The notes: generated by a model from the letters alone, not told the origin. Positions 1 through 7,821 are shown, numbered from the stretch's first letter. The stretch is DNA of 12,784 bases from Mxb001 sp049317345 (GCA_049317345.1 JBMOIL010000070.1:1-12784), one strand, 5' to 3'. Numbers and translations: made by a program.

Positions 1-33
1 ATCCACCGCCTGCGTGCCGACCGGTCCGGCCAT
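1..33 (-). CDS. Partial IclR-family transcriptional regulator (N-terminus only)
   Basis: Read on the minus strand from the ATG at 33-31, the frame stays open to the window edge and gives MAGPVGTQAVD. IclR-family regulators of actinobacteria often begin with a short tail followed by a Q-A-V-D-R-A type stretch leading into the winged helix-turn-helix, and this fits. A good ribosome binding site, GGGAGG on the minus strand (plus positions 43-48), sits about 9 nt before the ATG. The gene is divergent from the methyltransferase operon, and the gap between them holds a palindrome of IclR-operator type. Only 11 residues are visible, so the family call is inference from the N-terminal pattern, the ribosome binding site and the operator. 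If correct, it is probably the local regulator of the choline/betaine operon and of itself. The rest of the gene lies outside the window. Confidence 0.6.
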   Translation of the reverse strand, partial: MAGPVGTQAVD

Positions 34-73
34 GTGCCGATCCCTCCCTGCGGCCCGTGCGGGCCAAACGAAA

Positions 74-90
74 GTTCCACTATATGGAAC
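74..90. promoter_or_regulatory. Perfect 17-bp palindrome, candidate IclR-type operator
   Basis: The sequence GTTCCA-CTATA-TGGAAC has perfect 6-bp arms around a 5-bp AT-rich centre. This resembles operators bound by IclR-family regulators, which typically have TTCCA/TGGAA arms around an A/T-rich core. It lies between the divergent regulator start (33) and the methyltransferase start (170). On the minus strand the centre contains TATAGT (84-79), a good -10 hexamer for the regulator gene, so a bound protein would block that promoter and autoregulate. The regulator identity is inferred. Confidence 0.6.
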
Positions 91-95
91 CGCAC

Positions 96-109
96 TTCCA
101 AAAGTGGAG
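96..109. promoter_or_regulatory. Second, degenerate operator-like site
   Basis: TTCCA-AAAG-TGGAG repeats the half-sites of the upstream palindrome with a spacer one base shorter and one arm mismatch. Half-site starts fall at 75, 85, 96 and 105, each about one helical turn from the next, so all four face the same side of the DNA. This site lies just upstream of the plus-strand -10 candidate at 112-117. A protein bound here could directly control the operon promoter. Confidence 0.4.
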
Positions 110-111
110 TG

Positions 112-117
112 TAGGAT
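112..117 (+). promoter_or_regulatory. Candidate -10 hexamer of the betaine operon promoter
   Basis: TAGGAT matches the actinobacterial TANNNT -10 pattern and would place transcription start near 124, giving a leader of about 45 nt with the GGGAG ribosome binding site at 160-164. No convincing -35 box is seen 16-19 bp upstream. The expected -35 area (about 88-95) lies between the two operator sites. Promoter function is inference. Confidence 0.35.
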
Positions 118-169
118 CCCGTCACCAACTGGTCAAGGCCTATCCGGCCACGGCGAATCGGGAGAGCCG

Positions 170-1609
170 ATGTTCGAGAACACCCTGCCGCGCTACGAGA
201 TCCTTTCTGAGGAATCCATGGCGGTCCTAGACAAGGGCTGGCGTCGGATCGTCTCCGAGCTCGGCATCGAGTTCATGATGCCCGAGGCGGTCGAGCTCTT
301 CAAGGCCGCTGGCATGCGCACCGATGGCGACAAGGTCTTCTTCGATCCCGACTTCGTGCTCGAGCAGGTCGCCAAGGCCCCGCGTGAGTTCGACATCCAG
401 GCGCGCAATCCCGCCAACACGGTGCACATCGGCGGTAATTCGATGGTCTTCTCGAGCGTCTACGGTCCTCCCTTCGTGCGCCAGGGCGACGTGCGTCGCG
501 ACGCGATGATGGACGACTACCGCAACTTCGCGAAGCTTGCCCAGTCCTTCTCCGCTATGGACAGCGTGGGCGGTGTCGTCTGCGAGCCCAGCGATGCCCC
601 ACTGGACTCTCGCCACCTCGACATGCTCTACGCCGCCATGACCCTGACGGACAAGATCTACATGGGCAACGTCGTCAGCGGCACGCGTGCGCTCGACACC
701 ATCCGCATGAGCGAGATCCTCTTCGGAAGCCGCGAGTCCATCGAGAAGACCCCGGCGTGCATCTCGCTCGTCAACTGCAACTCGCCCCTGCGCTGGGACG
801 ACCGCATGCTCGAGGCGCAGTTCGAGTACGCCAAGGCGATGCAGCCGGTCATCCTCACGCCGTTCCTGCTCATGGGGGCGATGTCGCCCGTCTCCATCCC
901 GGCGACCCTGGCGCAGCAGATGGCGGAGACGCTCACCGGCATCGCGCTCACGCAACTGATCCGCCCAGGTGCGCCCGTGGTCTTCGGCAGCTTCCTCTCC
1001 AACATCGACATGCAGTCGGGCTCGCCCCAGTTCGGCACCCCGGAGTCTGCGATCGGTCTGCTCTGCACGGGTCAGATCGCCCGCCACTTCGGGCTGCCCT
1101 TCCGCACGGGCGGAGGCCTCAACTCCTCTCAGACACCCGACGCGCAGGCGATCTTCGAGTCCCTCATGACGATGCTTCCGACCTTCCTCGCCGGCACCAA
1201 CTTCGTCATGCACACGGCTGGATGGCTCGAGGGCGGCCTCGTGGCCAGCTACGAGAAGTACGTCATCGACGTGCAGATTCTCGAGTCCCTGCAGCGGGAG
1301 TTCACGCCGGTGGACTTCAGCGAGGAGGAGCTCGCCTTCGGTGCTCACGAGGAGGTCGGCGCGGGTGGTCACTTCCTCGGCGCCGAGCACACCATGGAGC
1401 GCTTCCGCACGTGCTTCTACCGACCCTTCCTGTGGAACTCCGACAACTACGAGCGCTGGATGCGACTCGGTGGCAGGGACACCGTCGAGCGCGCGCGCGA
1501 GATCTACGAGAAGAAGCTCGAGGAGTACGAGCAGCCGCCGCTGGATGAGTCGATTCGCGAAGAACTCGAGGAGTACGTCGTACGCCGTCGCGCCGAACTC
1601 GGTGATTGA
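170..1609 (+). CDS. MttB-superfamily methyltransferase, non-pyrrolysine; candidate glycine betaine methyltransferase
   Basis: The 479-residue product matches the trimethylamine methyltransferase (MttB) superfamily in length and layout, an all-through TIM-barrel enzyme that moves a methyl group from a quaternary or tertiary amine to a corrinoid protein. There is no in-frame amber codon, so it is not a pyrrolysine-containing trimethylamine enzyme. Characterised non-pyrrolysine relatives (MtgB type) act on glycine betaine, carnitine or similar compounds. A glycine-rich barrel segment, RTGGGLNSSQTPDAQ, lies near residues 312-326. The ATG at 170 is chosen because GGGAG (160-164) precedes it at normal spacing and the protein starts MFENTLPRYEILSEE, like the family. 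An upstream in-frame ATG at 14 would run through the operator. It is first in an operon with betA, betB and a betaine-type importer, so a role in demethylating glycine betaine is the natural inference. No corrinoid protein gene is seen. Confidence 0.82.
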   Translation: MFENTLPRYEILSEESMAVLDKGWRRIVSELGIEFMMPEAVELFKAAGMRTDGDKVFFDPDFVLEQVAKAPREFDIQARNPANTVHIGGNSMVFSSVYGPPFVRQGDVRRDAMMDDYRNFAKLAQSFSAMDSVGGVVCEPSDAPLDSRHLDMLYAAMTLTDKIYMGNVVSGTRALDTIRMSEILFGSRESIEKTPACISLVNCNSPLRWDDRMLEAQFEYAKAMQPVILTPFLLMGAMSPVSIPATLAQQMAETLTGIALTQLIRPGAPVVFGSFLSNIDMQSGSPQFGTPESAIGLLCTGQIARHFGLPFRTGGGLNSSQTPDAQAIFESLMTMLPTFLAGTNFVMHTAGWLEGGLVASYEKYVIDVQILESLQREFTPVDFSEEELAFGAHEEVGAGGHFLGAEHTMERFRTCFYRPFLWNSDNYERWMRLGGRDTVERAREIYEKKLEEYEQPPLDESIREELEEYVVRRRAELGD

Positions 1610-1636
1610 GCGACGCGGATAACCTAGGGTAGACGA

Positions 1637-3313
1637 ATGCCCAAGGGATACGACTACATCATCGTTGGTGGAGGGTCGGCAGGTTCTGCGCTTGCCGGGC
1701 GACTGAGCGAGGACCCGTCGACCACGGTCCTCCTGCTCGAGGCTGGCCGCCCCGACTATCCCTTTGACGTCTACATCCACATGCCCGCTGCCCTGACCTT
1801 CCCCATCGGCAACCCGTTCTACGACTGGATGTACGCCTCGCAGCCCGAGCCGCACATGAACGGCCGACGGGTCAATCACGGCCGCGGCAAGATCCTCGGT
1901 GGGTCCAGCAGCATCAACGGCATGATCTTCCAGCGCGGCAACCCACTGGACTACGAGCGGTGGGCCAGCGATCCCGGCATGGAGACCTGGGACTACGCCC
2001 ACTGCCTGCCCTACTTCAAGAAGATGGAGGACTGCCGCGCGGGCGCCGATGAGTGGCGGGGCAAGGACGGTCCACTCATCCTCGAGCGCGGCGAAGCCAA
2101 GAACCCTCTCTTCGCAGCATTCTTCGCCGCCGTCCAGGAAGCCGGTCACGAGCTCACCGCCGACGTCAACGGCTATAAGCAGGAGGGCTTCGCGGCGTTC
2201 GACCGCAACGTCCACAACGGCCGCCGCTACTCCGCCAGCAAGGCCTACCTGCGCCCCGCGACGTCGCGCCCCAACCTCACCGTCAAGACACGGGCGCATG
2301 TCACGCGCATCGTCACGGACTCCTCCAGCGGCACGCCGCGCGCGACCGGCGTCGAGGTCTCCCTGGGCGGCAAGCGACCGGTCCGCGTGCGCGGATCCGA
2401 GGTGATCCTCGCGGGGGGCGCCTTCAACTCGCCCCAGTTGCTCCAACTCTCGGGCATCGGCAATGCCGATCATCTGAGCTCCGTCGGCGTGGACCCGGTG
2501 CACAACCTCCCGGGTGTGGGGGAGAATCTGCAGGACCACCTCGAGGTCTATGTGCAGCATGCGTGCACGCAGCCGGTGTCACTCAACCCCAATCTGCAGT
2601 TCTGGCGCCGCCCCTTCATCGGTGCGCAGTGGCTCTTCCTGCGGTCGGGTCCCGGTGCCTCCAATCACTTTGAGGCCGGCGGCTTCATTCGCAGCAACGA
2701 CGATGTCGCCTATCCCAACCTGATGTACCACTTCCTGCCGATTGCGGTGCGCTACGACGGCACCTCAATCGCCGAGGGCCACGGTTACCAGGTGCACATC
2801 GGCCCGATGTACTCCGATGCGCGCGGCAAGCTCTGGATCACCAGCGCCGACCCGATGGCGCCGCCCTCTTTCGTCTTCAACTACCTCTCCACCGACCAGG
2901 ACAAGCGCGAGTGGGTGGAGGCGATTCGCAAGACCCGCGAGATCCTCGACCAGCCCGCCTTCGCCCCCTACAGCGCGGGCGAGATCTCGCCCGGGCCCGA
3001 GGTAGAGACCGATGAGCAGATCCTCGACTGGGTGCGCAAGGACGGCGAGACGGCGTACCACCCCTCCTGCACGGCACGCATGGGCATCGACGAGATGTCG
3101 GTGGTGGATCCGCTCACCATGCGTGTCCACGGCACCGAGGGCCTGCGCGTCGTGGATGCCTCCGTCATGCCCTATGTCACCAACGGCAACATCTATGCGC
3201 CGACGATGATGCTCGCGGAGAAGGCCGCCGACATCATCAAGGGCGCGACCCCACTGGCCCCCGAGCACGTGCCCTTCTACCGCCATGGCGTGGAAGCGAA
3301 GGCCGATGCCTGA
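1637..3313 (+). CDS. betA: Choline dehydrogenase-like GMC oxidoreductase
   Basis: This 558-residue FAD flavoprotein belongs to the glucose-methanol-choline oxidoreductase family and most resembles choline dehydrogenase, which oxidises choline to betaine aldehyde (usual length about 550-560). The FAD-binding GGGSAGSALAGRLSE lies at residues 11-25, with the ribose-binding EAG at 35-37. GMC signature 1 (GRGKILGGSSSINGM) spans about 82-96, and signature 2 (GAFNSPQLLQLSGIG) lies near 260-274. The catalytic pair is visible as H475 in AYHPSCTARMG and N518 in TNGNIYAPT. The gene starts 27 nt after the methyltransferase stop and overlaps betB by 8 nt. AGGG at 1626-1629 can serve as a ribosome binding site. 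Other GMC alcohol oxidases are possible on family grounds alone, but the betB neighbour and betaine-type transporter favour choline. A membrane or quinone electron acceptor is expected from the family but not shown here. Confidence 0.88.
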   Translation: MPKGYDYIIVGGGSAGSALAGRLSEDPSTTVLLLEAGRPDYPFDVYIHMPAALTFPIGNPFYDWMYASQPEPHMNGRRVNHGRGKILGGSSSINGMIFQRGNPLDYERWASDPGMETWDYAHCLPYFKKMEDCRAGADEWRGKDGPLILERGEAKNPLFAAFFAAVQEAGHELTADVNGYKQEGFAAFDRNVHNGRRYSASKAYLRPATSRPNLTVKTRAHVTRIVTDSSSGTPRATGVEVSLGGKRPVRVRGSEVILAGGAFNSPQLLQLSGIGNADHLSSVGVDPVHNLPGVGENLQDHLEVYVQHACTQPVSLNPNLQFWRRPFIGAQWLFLRSGPGASNHFEAGGFIRSNDDVAYPNLMYHFLPIAVRYDGTSIAEGHGYQVHIGPMYSDARGKLWITSADPMAPPSFVFNYLSTDQDKREWVEAIRKTREILDQPAFAPYSAGEISPGPEVETDEQILDWVRKDGETAYHPSCTARMGIDEMSVVDPLTMRVHGTEGLRVVDASVMPYVTNGNIYAPTMMLAEKAADIIKGATPLAPEHVPFYRHGVEAKADA

Positions 3314-4796
3314 TCTCTACATCGACGGTGCCTGGGTCTCGGCCGCCGAGGGCGGCACGCGCGAGATCCGATGCCCTGCTGACGGGGAGGTCGTCCGCGT
3401 CGTCGATGAGGCGACGGCTGTCGACACCGAGCGCGCCATCCTCGCCGCACGTGCGGCATTCGACCATGGTCGCTGGTCGAGCGTCCCTGTCACCGAGCGG
3501 GGCAGGCTGCTCGCCCGTGTCGCGGATCTCCTCGAGCGCGATGTGGACGTGATCGCCCGTCTGGAGTCCCTCGACACCGGCAAGCGCCTGGTCGAGGCCG
3601 AGTACGACGTCGCTGATGTGGCGAAGTCTTTCCGTTATTTTGCGGGCCTCGCTCAGGGCGACGCACTCGGCGGCCGTGTCGTCGATGCGGGCAACGCGGA
3701 TGTGCGTTCGCGCATCGACTATTCGCCCGTCGGCGTGTGTGGACTCATCACTCCGTGGAACTACCCGCTCCTCCAGGCAGCCTGGAAGGTCGCTCCCGCA
3801 CTCGCGGCCGGATGCTCCTTCGTGCTGAAGCCGAGCGAGCTGACGCCGAGCACCACGATTCATCTCATGCGTCTCCTCGAGGAGGCCGGTCTCCCGGCAG
3901 GCGTGGGCAATCTCATCCTCGGGGCGGGTGGCACTGCAGGCGCACCGCTCGCTACCCATCCGGCTGTCGACATGGTGTCCTTCACCGGTGGTGTCGTCAC
4001 GGGTCGGCGCATCATGGCCGACGCCGCGGCGACGGTGAAGAAGGTCGCGCTCGAGCTTGGTGGTAAGAACCCCAACATCGTCTTTGCCGACGCCGACCTC
4101 GCCGCGGCCATCGACAACGCGCTCACGGCGGTCTTCCTCCACAGCGGCCAGGTCTGCTCGGCGGGCGCGCGCCTGCTGGTGGAGGAGTCCATCCACGACC
4201 GCGTCGTCGACGAGATCGTGCGCCGCGCCCAGCGCATCCGTCTCGGCGGTCCCTTCGACCCCGATGCCGAGACCGGTCCGCTCATCTCCCCCCAGCATCG
4301 GGAGAAGATCGAGAGGTACGTCGCGGGTGCCCTCGCCGAGGGTGCCGTGCTTCGGTGTGGCGGGACCGCCCCCGATCCGGTCGAATTCCCCGCACTCGCG
4401 GGCGGCTGCTACTACCTTCCCACTGTGCTTGATGGCTGCTCGACCGACATGACCTGCGTCCAGGACGAGTCCTTCGGGCCGGTGCTCACGGTGGAGACCT
4501 TCCGCACGGAGGAGGAGGCGATCGCCCTGGGCAACGACACGGTCTATGGCCTCGCCGGGGCCGTGTGGACCTCTGATGCCGGCAAGGCGGAACGCGTGGC
4601 CACCGCGCTGCGTCACGGCACCATCTGGATCAACGATTTCCACCCCTACCTCCCGCAGGCGGAGTGGGGAGGCTTCAAGCAGTCGGGCGTCGGGCGCGAA
4701 CTCGGACCGTCAGGCCTCCACGAGTACCTCGAGGCCAAGCACGTCTACCGCAATCTCTCGCCCGCCCCGAGCGGCTGGTTCGCCGAGGAGGCATGA
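3306..4796 (+). CDS. betB: Betaine aldehyde dehydrogenase
   Basis: This 496-residue NAD(P)-dependent aldehyde dehydrogenase probably oxidises betaine aldehyde to glycine betaine, the second step after BetA. Key residues of the superfamily are present: N152 in TPWNYP, general base E250 in LELGGKNPN, and nucleophile C284 in SGQVCSAG. The spacing is standard. The cofactor-site motif usually written FTGS reads FTGG (226-229), a small variation. The ATG at 3306 is preferred over one at 3285 because the product then starts MPDLYIDGAW, typical of the family, with GGAAG at 3292-3296 upstream. The start overlaps the betA stop by 8 nt, implying translational coupling. The stop TGA is followed one base later by the ATPase start. 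Substrate choice rests on the neighbouring betA and transporter genes, since aldehyde dehydrogenases are hard to separate by sequence alone. Confidence 0.87.
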   Translation: MPDLYIDGAWVSAAEGGTREIRCPADGEVVRVVDEATAVDTERAILAARAAFDHGRWSSVPVTERGRLLARVADLLERDVDVIARLESLDTGKRLVEAEYDVADVAKSFRYFAGLAQGDALGGRVVDAGNADVRSRIDYSPVGVCGLITPWNYPLLQAAWKVAPALAAGCSFVLKPSELTPSTTIHLMRLLEEAGLPAGVGNLILGAGGTAGAPLATHPAVDMVSFTGGVVTGRRIMADAAATVKKVALELGGKNPNIVFADADLAAAIDNALTAVFLHSGQVCSAGARLLVEESIHDRVVDEIVRRAQRIRLGGPFDPDAETGPLISPQHREKIERYVAGALAEGAVLRCGGTAPDPVEFPALAGGCYYLPTVLDGCSTDMTCVQDESFGPVLTVETFRTEEEAIALGNDTVYGLAGAVWTSDAGKAERVATALRHGTIWINDFHPYLPQAEWGGFKQSGVGRELGPSGLHEYLEAKHVYRNLSPAPSGWFAEEA

Positions 4797-4797
4797 G

Positions 4798-5859
4798 ATG
4801 ACGAGCCCGACCGCACCCCCCGGGGCACCGGCCATCTCGGTGCGCAATCTGTGGAAGGTCTTCGGCCCGCAGGCGGACAAGATCGTCGGCACGCCGTACG
4901 CCGACCTGCCCCGCGACCAGTTGCTCGCCGACACGGGCTGCACTGCGGCCGTGCGCGATGTCACGTTCGACGTAGCCGAGGGCGAGGTCTTCGTCGTCAT
5001 GGGCCTGTCCGGCTCGGGCAAGTCCACGCTCGTGCGGTGCCTCACCCGTCTGGTCGATGCCACTGCAGGCGAGGTGATCATCGAGGGTGAGGACATCCTC
5101 AAGGCCAATGACAAGCAACTGCGTCAGTTGAGGCGCACCGAGTTCTCCATGGTCTTCCAGCACTTCGGCCTGCTGCCGCATCGCAAGGTCATCGACAACA
5201 TCGCCTACCCGCTCGAGATCCAAGGCGTGAAGAAGGACGACCGCTACGCCCGCGCGGAAGAGGTCATCCAACTCGTCGGCCTTGGGGGCTACGCCAATTC
5301 CTACCCCGAGCAGCTGTCCGGTGGCATGCAGCAGCGCGTGGGCCTTGCCCGCGCGCTCGTGGTCGACCCCGACGTGATGTTCCTCGACGAGCCCTTCAGT
5401 GCGCTCGATCCGCTCATCCGCCGCGACATGCAGGACGAGGTGATGCGCCTGCACCGCGAACTCGGCAAGACCATGGTCTTCATCACGCACGACCTCGCCG
5501 AAGCGATGAAGCTCGGCGACCGCATCGCGATCATGCGCGATGGTGCCGTCGTGCAGATGGGCACCGCGATGGACCTGGTGCTTCATCCTGCAGATGCCTA
5601 CGTCGGAGACTTCCTGCGCGATATCCCCAAGAGTCATGTCCTCACCCTGGAGACCATCGCCCGCCCGCTGCGCGAAGGGGAGTCGGGAGACGGCCCGGCT
5701 GTGGCCGGCGACACGATCATCAAGGAGGCGACCCATGCGATCATCGCGTCTGTCTCCCCCGTGCGGGTCATGAACGGTGGTGCGCTGGTGGGCTACGTCG
5801 GCAGCGACGACGTCCTCACGCTTATTGCCGGCGATCGTGACTCGGAGTTGGGCGACTAG
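4798..5859 (+). CDS. ABC transporter ATPase, glycine betaine/choline type (ProV/OpuAA-like)
   Basis: This 353-residue ATP-binding subunit of an osmolyte-type importer shows Walker A GLSGSGKST at 69-77, a Q-loop FQHFGLLPH, signature LSGGMQQR at 173-180, Walker B VMFLDEP at 193-199 and H-loop FITHD at 228-232. The extended N-terminus, with WKVFGPQ and a 30-residue insert before the first strand, is typical of ProV/OpuAA ATPases. After about residue 270 only some 80 residues remain, enough for roughly one CBS-like domain (SVSPVRVMNGGALVGYVGSDD) and not a clear tandem pair. The ATG at 4798 follows the betB stop by one base, with GAGGAGG at 4785-4791. The frame opens earlier inside betB, but that part is out-of-frame shadow. 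It energises the permease encoded next. Choline, glycine betaine or carnitine are all plausible substrates. Confidence 0.88.
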   Translation: MTSPTAPPGAPAISVRNLWKVFGPQADKIVGTPYADLPRDQLLADTGCTAAVRDVTFDVAEGEVFVVMGLSGSGKSTLVRCLTRLVDATAGEVIIEGEDILKANDKQLRQLRRTEFSMVFQHFGLLPHRKVIDNIAYPLEIQGVKKDDRYARAEEVIQLVGLGGYANSYPEQLSGGMQQRVGLARALVVDPDVMFLDEPFSALDPLIRRDMQDEVMRLHRELGKTMVFITHDLAEAMKLGDRIAIMRDGAVVQMGTAMDLVLHPADAYVGDFLRDIPKSHVLTLETIARPLREGESGDGPAVAGDTIIKEATHAIIASVSPVRVMNGGALVGYVGSDDVLTLIAGDRDSELGD

Positions 5860-5861
5860 GG

Positions 5862-7817
5862 ATGGACGTCAAGGCCGTCATTCGACTCAGGTGGGTCCAG
5901 GCTCTCATCGTCCTCGTCGTGTGGGCCGTGACGGCGACGGCGCTGAAGGGGGTCCAGACACAGGAGCTCTCAACGGCGACGAACTCGCCGTTCACGGCGA
6001 TCATGCGCGACTTCGCTGCCTCCATCCGCGGTAACCGCACGGAGAGCTTCCTCTTCGTCTACGTCTTCAATCCGCTCCGGGCTGCCATCTCGGGCTTCAT
6101 CGAGTTCTTCATGGGCATCATCGCGGTGCCGGCCAGTGGCAATCTCATTCCGCTGCTGGGATGGTTCGGCACCCTGGCGGTGATCGGCTTCATCGTCTAC
6201 GCGACATCGACGCTGCGCATGGCCTTCGTGAGCATGTTCCTCATGCTGCTGTGCGGCATGCTCGGCATGTGGCTCCTCACGATGGAGACCCTCGCCATGA
6301 CGATCGGGGCCGTCGTGCTCTCGCTCGTCATCGCGCTGCCCCTCGGCGTGTGGGCCGGCCTCAACGACCGGGTGATGAAGGTGCTTCGACCCTGGCTCGA
6401 CCTCGCCCAGGTGCTGCCCACGCTGGTCTACCTGGCCCCCCTGGCGCTGGTCTTCCTCATCGGCATCGCCTCGGCCACGATCGCGACGATGATCTACTCC
6501 ATCCCCATCTGCATCCGCATCACCGCTCATGCGATCAAGAGCCTTAAGCAGGGGCCGATCGAGGCTGCGGAGTCGGCGGGGTCGACGCGCTGGCAGGTGC
6601 TCACCAAAGTGCAACTGCCCATGGCCAAGAGCACCATCATCCTTGCGGTCAACCAGACGACACTGGCGGCGTTGTCCTTCGTCGTCATCGCCGCCCTCAT
6701 CGGTGCGCCCGGTCTGGGCAAGCCCGTCGTCGAGGCCCTCACCATCCGCGATGTGGGCGATGGTGTCGTCGCGGGCCTAGCCGTCGTCCTGCTTGCGGTG
6801 ATGCTGGACCGCTCCACGAGCGCCGCGGTCAATCGCGATCAGTCCGGGTACGCGGCCGCTGATGCGGCGAAGGTGCGCCGACGCATCGGCCTCGCGATCT
6901 TCGGCGTCCTCACCCTCATCGCCATCTACCTCTCCCGCTATCTGCTGTGGTTCGCGGTCTTCCCGGAGCAGCTCGTCTTCGGGGAGTACGTAGCCGAGGC
7001 GGCCAATGCCGTATCCGACTGGATCACCGACAATCTCGGCTTCCTCACCGTCACCGGAAGCGAGCAATTCACTATCTGGGTGCTCAATCCGCTCCAGGAC
7101 GTCCTCGCCAATTCCCCTTGGTGGCTCACGCTCATCGCCATCACCCTGCTCGCGTTCATCCTCGCTGGGCGCACAGTGGGCATCCTCGTCTTTGTGCTCC
7201 TCGCACTCGTGATGGCGACCGGGCTGTGGAACGACACGATGCTCACACTCGCCATGACCCTCATCGCCACGGGCTTCGTCGTGATCATCGGCATCGTGCT
7301 CGGCGTGTGGGCAGGTCGCAGCGCGCGCGCGGATACATTCCTCAGACCCTTCCTTGACGCGGGCCAGACCATGCCGGCTTTCGTCTATCTCGTGCCCGTG
7401 CTGGCACTCTTCGGCCCGACTCGGTTTGCCGCGATCGTGCTCGGCGTCGTGTACGCCGCACCTGTCGTGATCCGCATCGTCGCGGACGGTATCCGCCAGG
7501 TGCCCAAGGAGTCGGTCGAGGCAGCGGTGTCGTCGGGCTCGACCACGATGCAGGTCATCACCAAGGTGCAGTTGCCGGTCGCTCGACGGTCGATCCTTCT
7601 CGGCGTCAATCAAGGGCTCATCTTCGTGCTGGCCGTCGTCGTCATCGGCGGATTCGTCGGGGCGGGTGGCCTGGGATATCTCGTCATCGTGGGCCAGTCC
7701 AAGCCCGAACTCGCCGGCAAGGGACTCGCCGCGGGTATCGCCATCGTGCTGCTCGGCGTCATCCTTGACCGAATTGCACAAGGCAGGCCCCAGAAGTCCC
7801 CTCAGGGTCGTCACTGA
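5862..7817 (+). CDS. Fused double permease of a glycine betaine/choline ABC importer (ProW-ProW)
   Basis: The 651-residue membrane protein contains two ProW-like permease domains in tandem; a usual single permease of this family is about half that size. Each half ends in the same pattern. The ATPase-contacting EAA loop appears as EAAESAGSTRWQVLTKVQLP starting at residue 234, and as EAAVSSGSTTMQVITKVQLP starting at 553. Each is followed by a hydrophobic pair of helices with a glycine-rich turn (APGLGKP and AGGLGYL) and a terminal LDR. A charged linker near 315-350 separates the halves. Many hydrophobic segments are evident across both halves. The gene starts 2 nt after the ATPase stop; only a weak GAGTTGGG stands upstream, so translational coupling is likely. 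One polypeptide would supply the whole transmembrane pore, with the halves acting like two permease subunits. Confidence 0.87.
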   Translation: MDVKAVIRLRWVQALIVLVVWAVTATALKGVQTQELSTATNSPFTAIMRDFAASIRGNRTESFLFVYVFNPLRAAISGFIEFFMGIIAVPASGNLIPLLGWFGTLAVIGFIVYATSTLRMAFVSMFLMLLCGMLGMWLLTMETLAMTIGAVVLSLVIALPLGVWAGLNDRVMKVLRPWLDLAQVLPTLVYLAPLALVFLIGIASATIATMIYSIPICIRITAHAIKSLKQGPIEAAESAGSTRWQVLTKVQLPMAKSTIILAVNQTTLAALSFVVIAALIGAPGLGKPVVEALTIRDVGDGVVAGLAVVLLAVMLDRSTSAAVNRDQSGYAAADAAKVRRRIGLAIFGVLTLIAIYLSRYLLWFAVFPEQLVFGEYVAEAANAVSDWITDNLGFLTVTGSEQFTIWVLNPLQDVLANSPWWLTLIAITLLAFILAGRTVGILVFVLLALVMATGLWNDTMLTLAMTLIATGFVVIIGIVLGVWAGRSARADTFLRPFLDAGQTMPAFVYLVPVLALFGPTRFAAIVLGVVYAAPVVIRIVADGIRQVPKESVEAAVSSGSTTMQVITKVQLPVARRSILLGVNQGLIFVLAVVVIGGFVGAGGLGYLVIVGQSKPELAGKGLAAGIAIVLLGVILDRIAQGRPQKSPQGRH

Positions 7818-7821
7818 AACT

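Noticed and set aside
14..169. An in-frame extension of the methyltransferase from an ATG at 14
   Set aside because: It would run through the operator-like palindrome and the ribosome binding site at 160-164 and add 52 residues with no family resemblance; the ATG at 170 fits the family N-terminus.
170..1609. A pyrrolysine-encoding trimethylamine methyltransferase
   Set aside because: The frame contains no internal TAG codon, so it belongs to the non-pyrrolysine members of the superfamily.
227..2560. A 777-codon open frame on the minus strand
   Set aside because: It lies antisense across the methyltransferase and betA, has His/Arg/Val/Ala/Glu-rich shadow composition, crosses two real genes and shows no domain pattern; it arises from high-G+C codon bias.
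3237..4643. A 468-codon minus-strand open frame opposite betB
   Set aside because: It is an antisense shadow of betB with low-complexity composition and no recognisable motifs.
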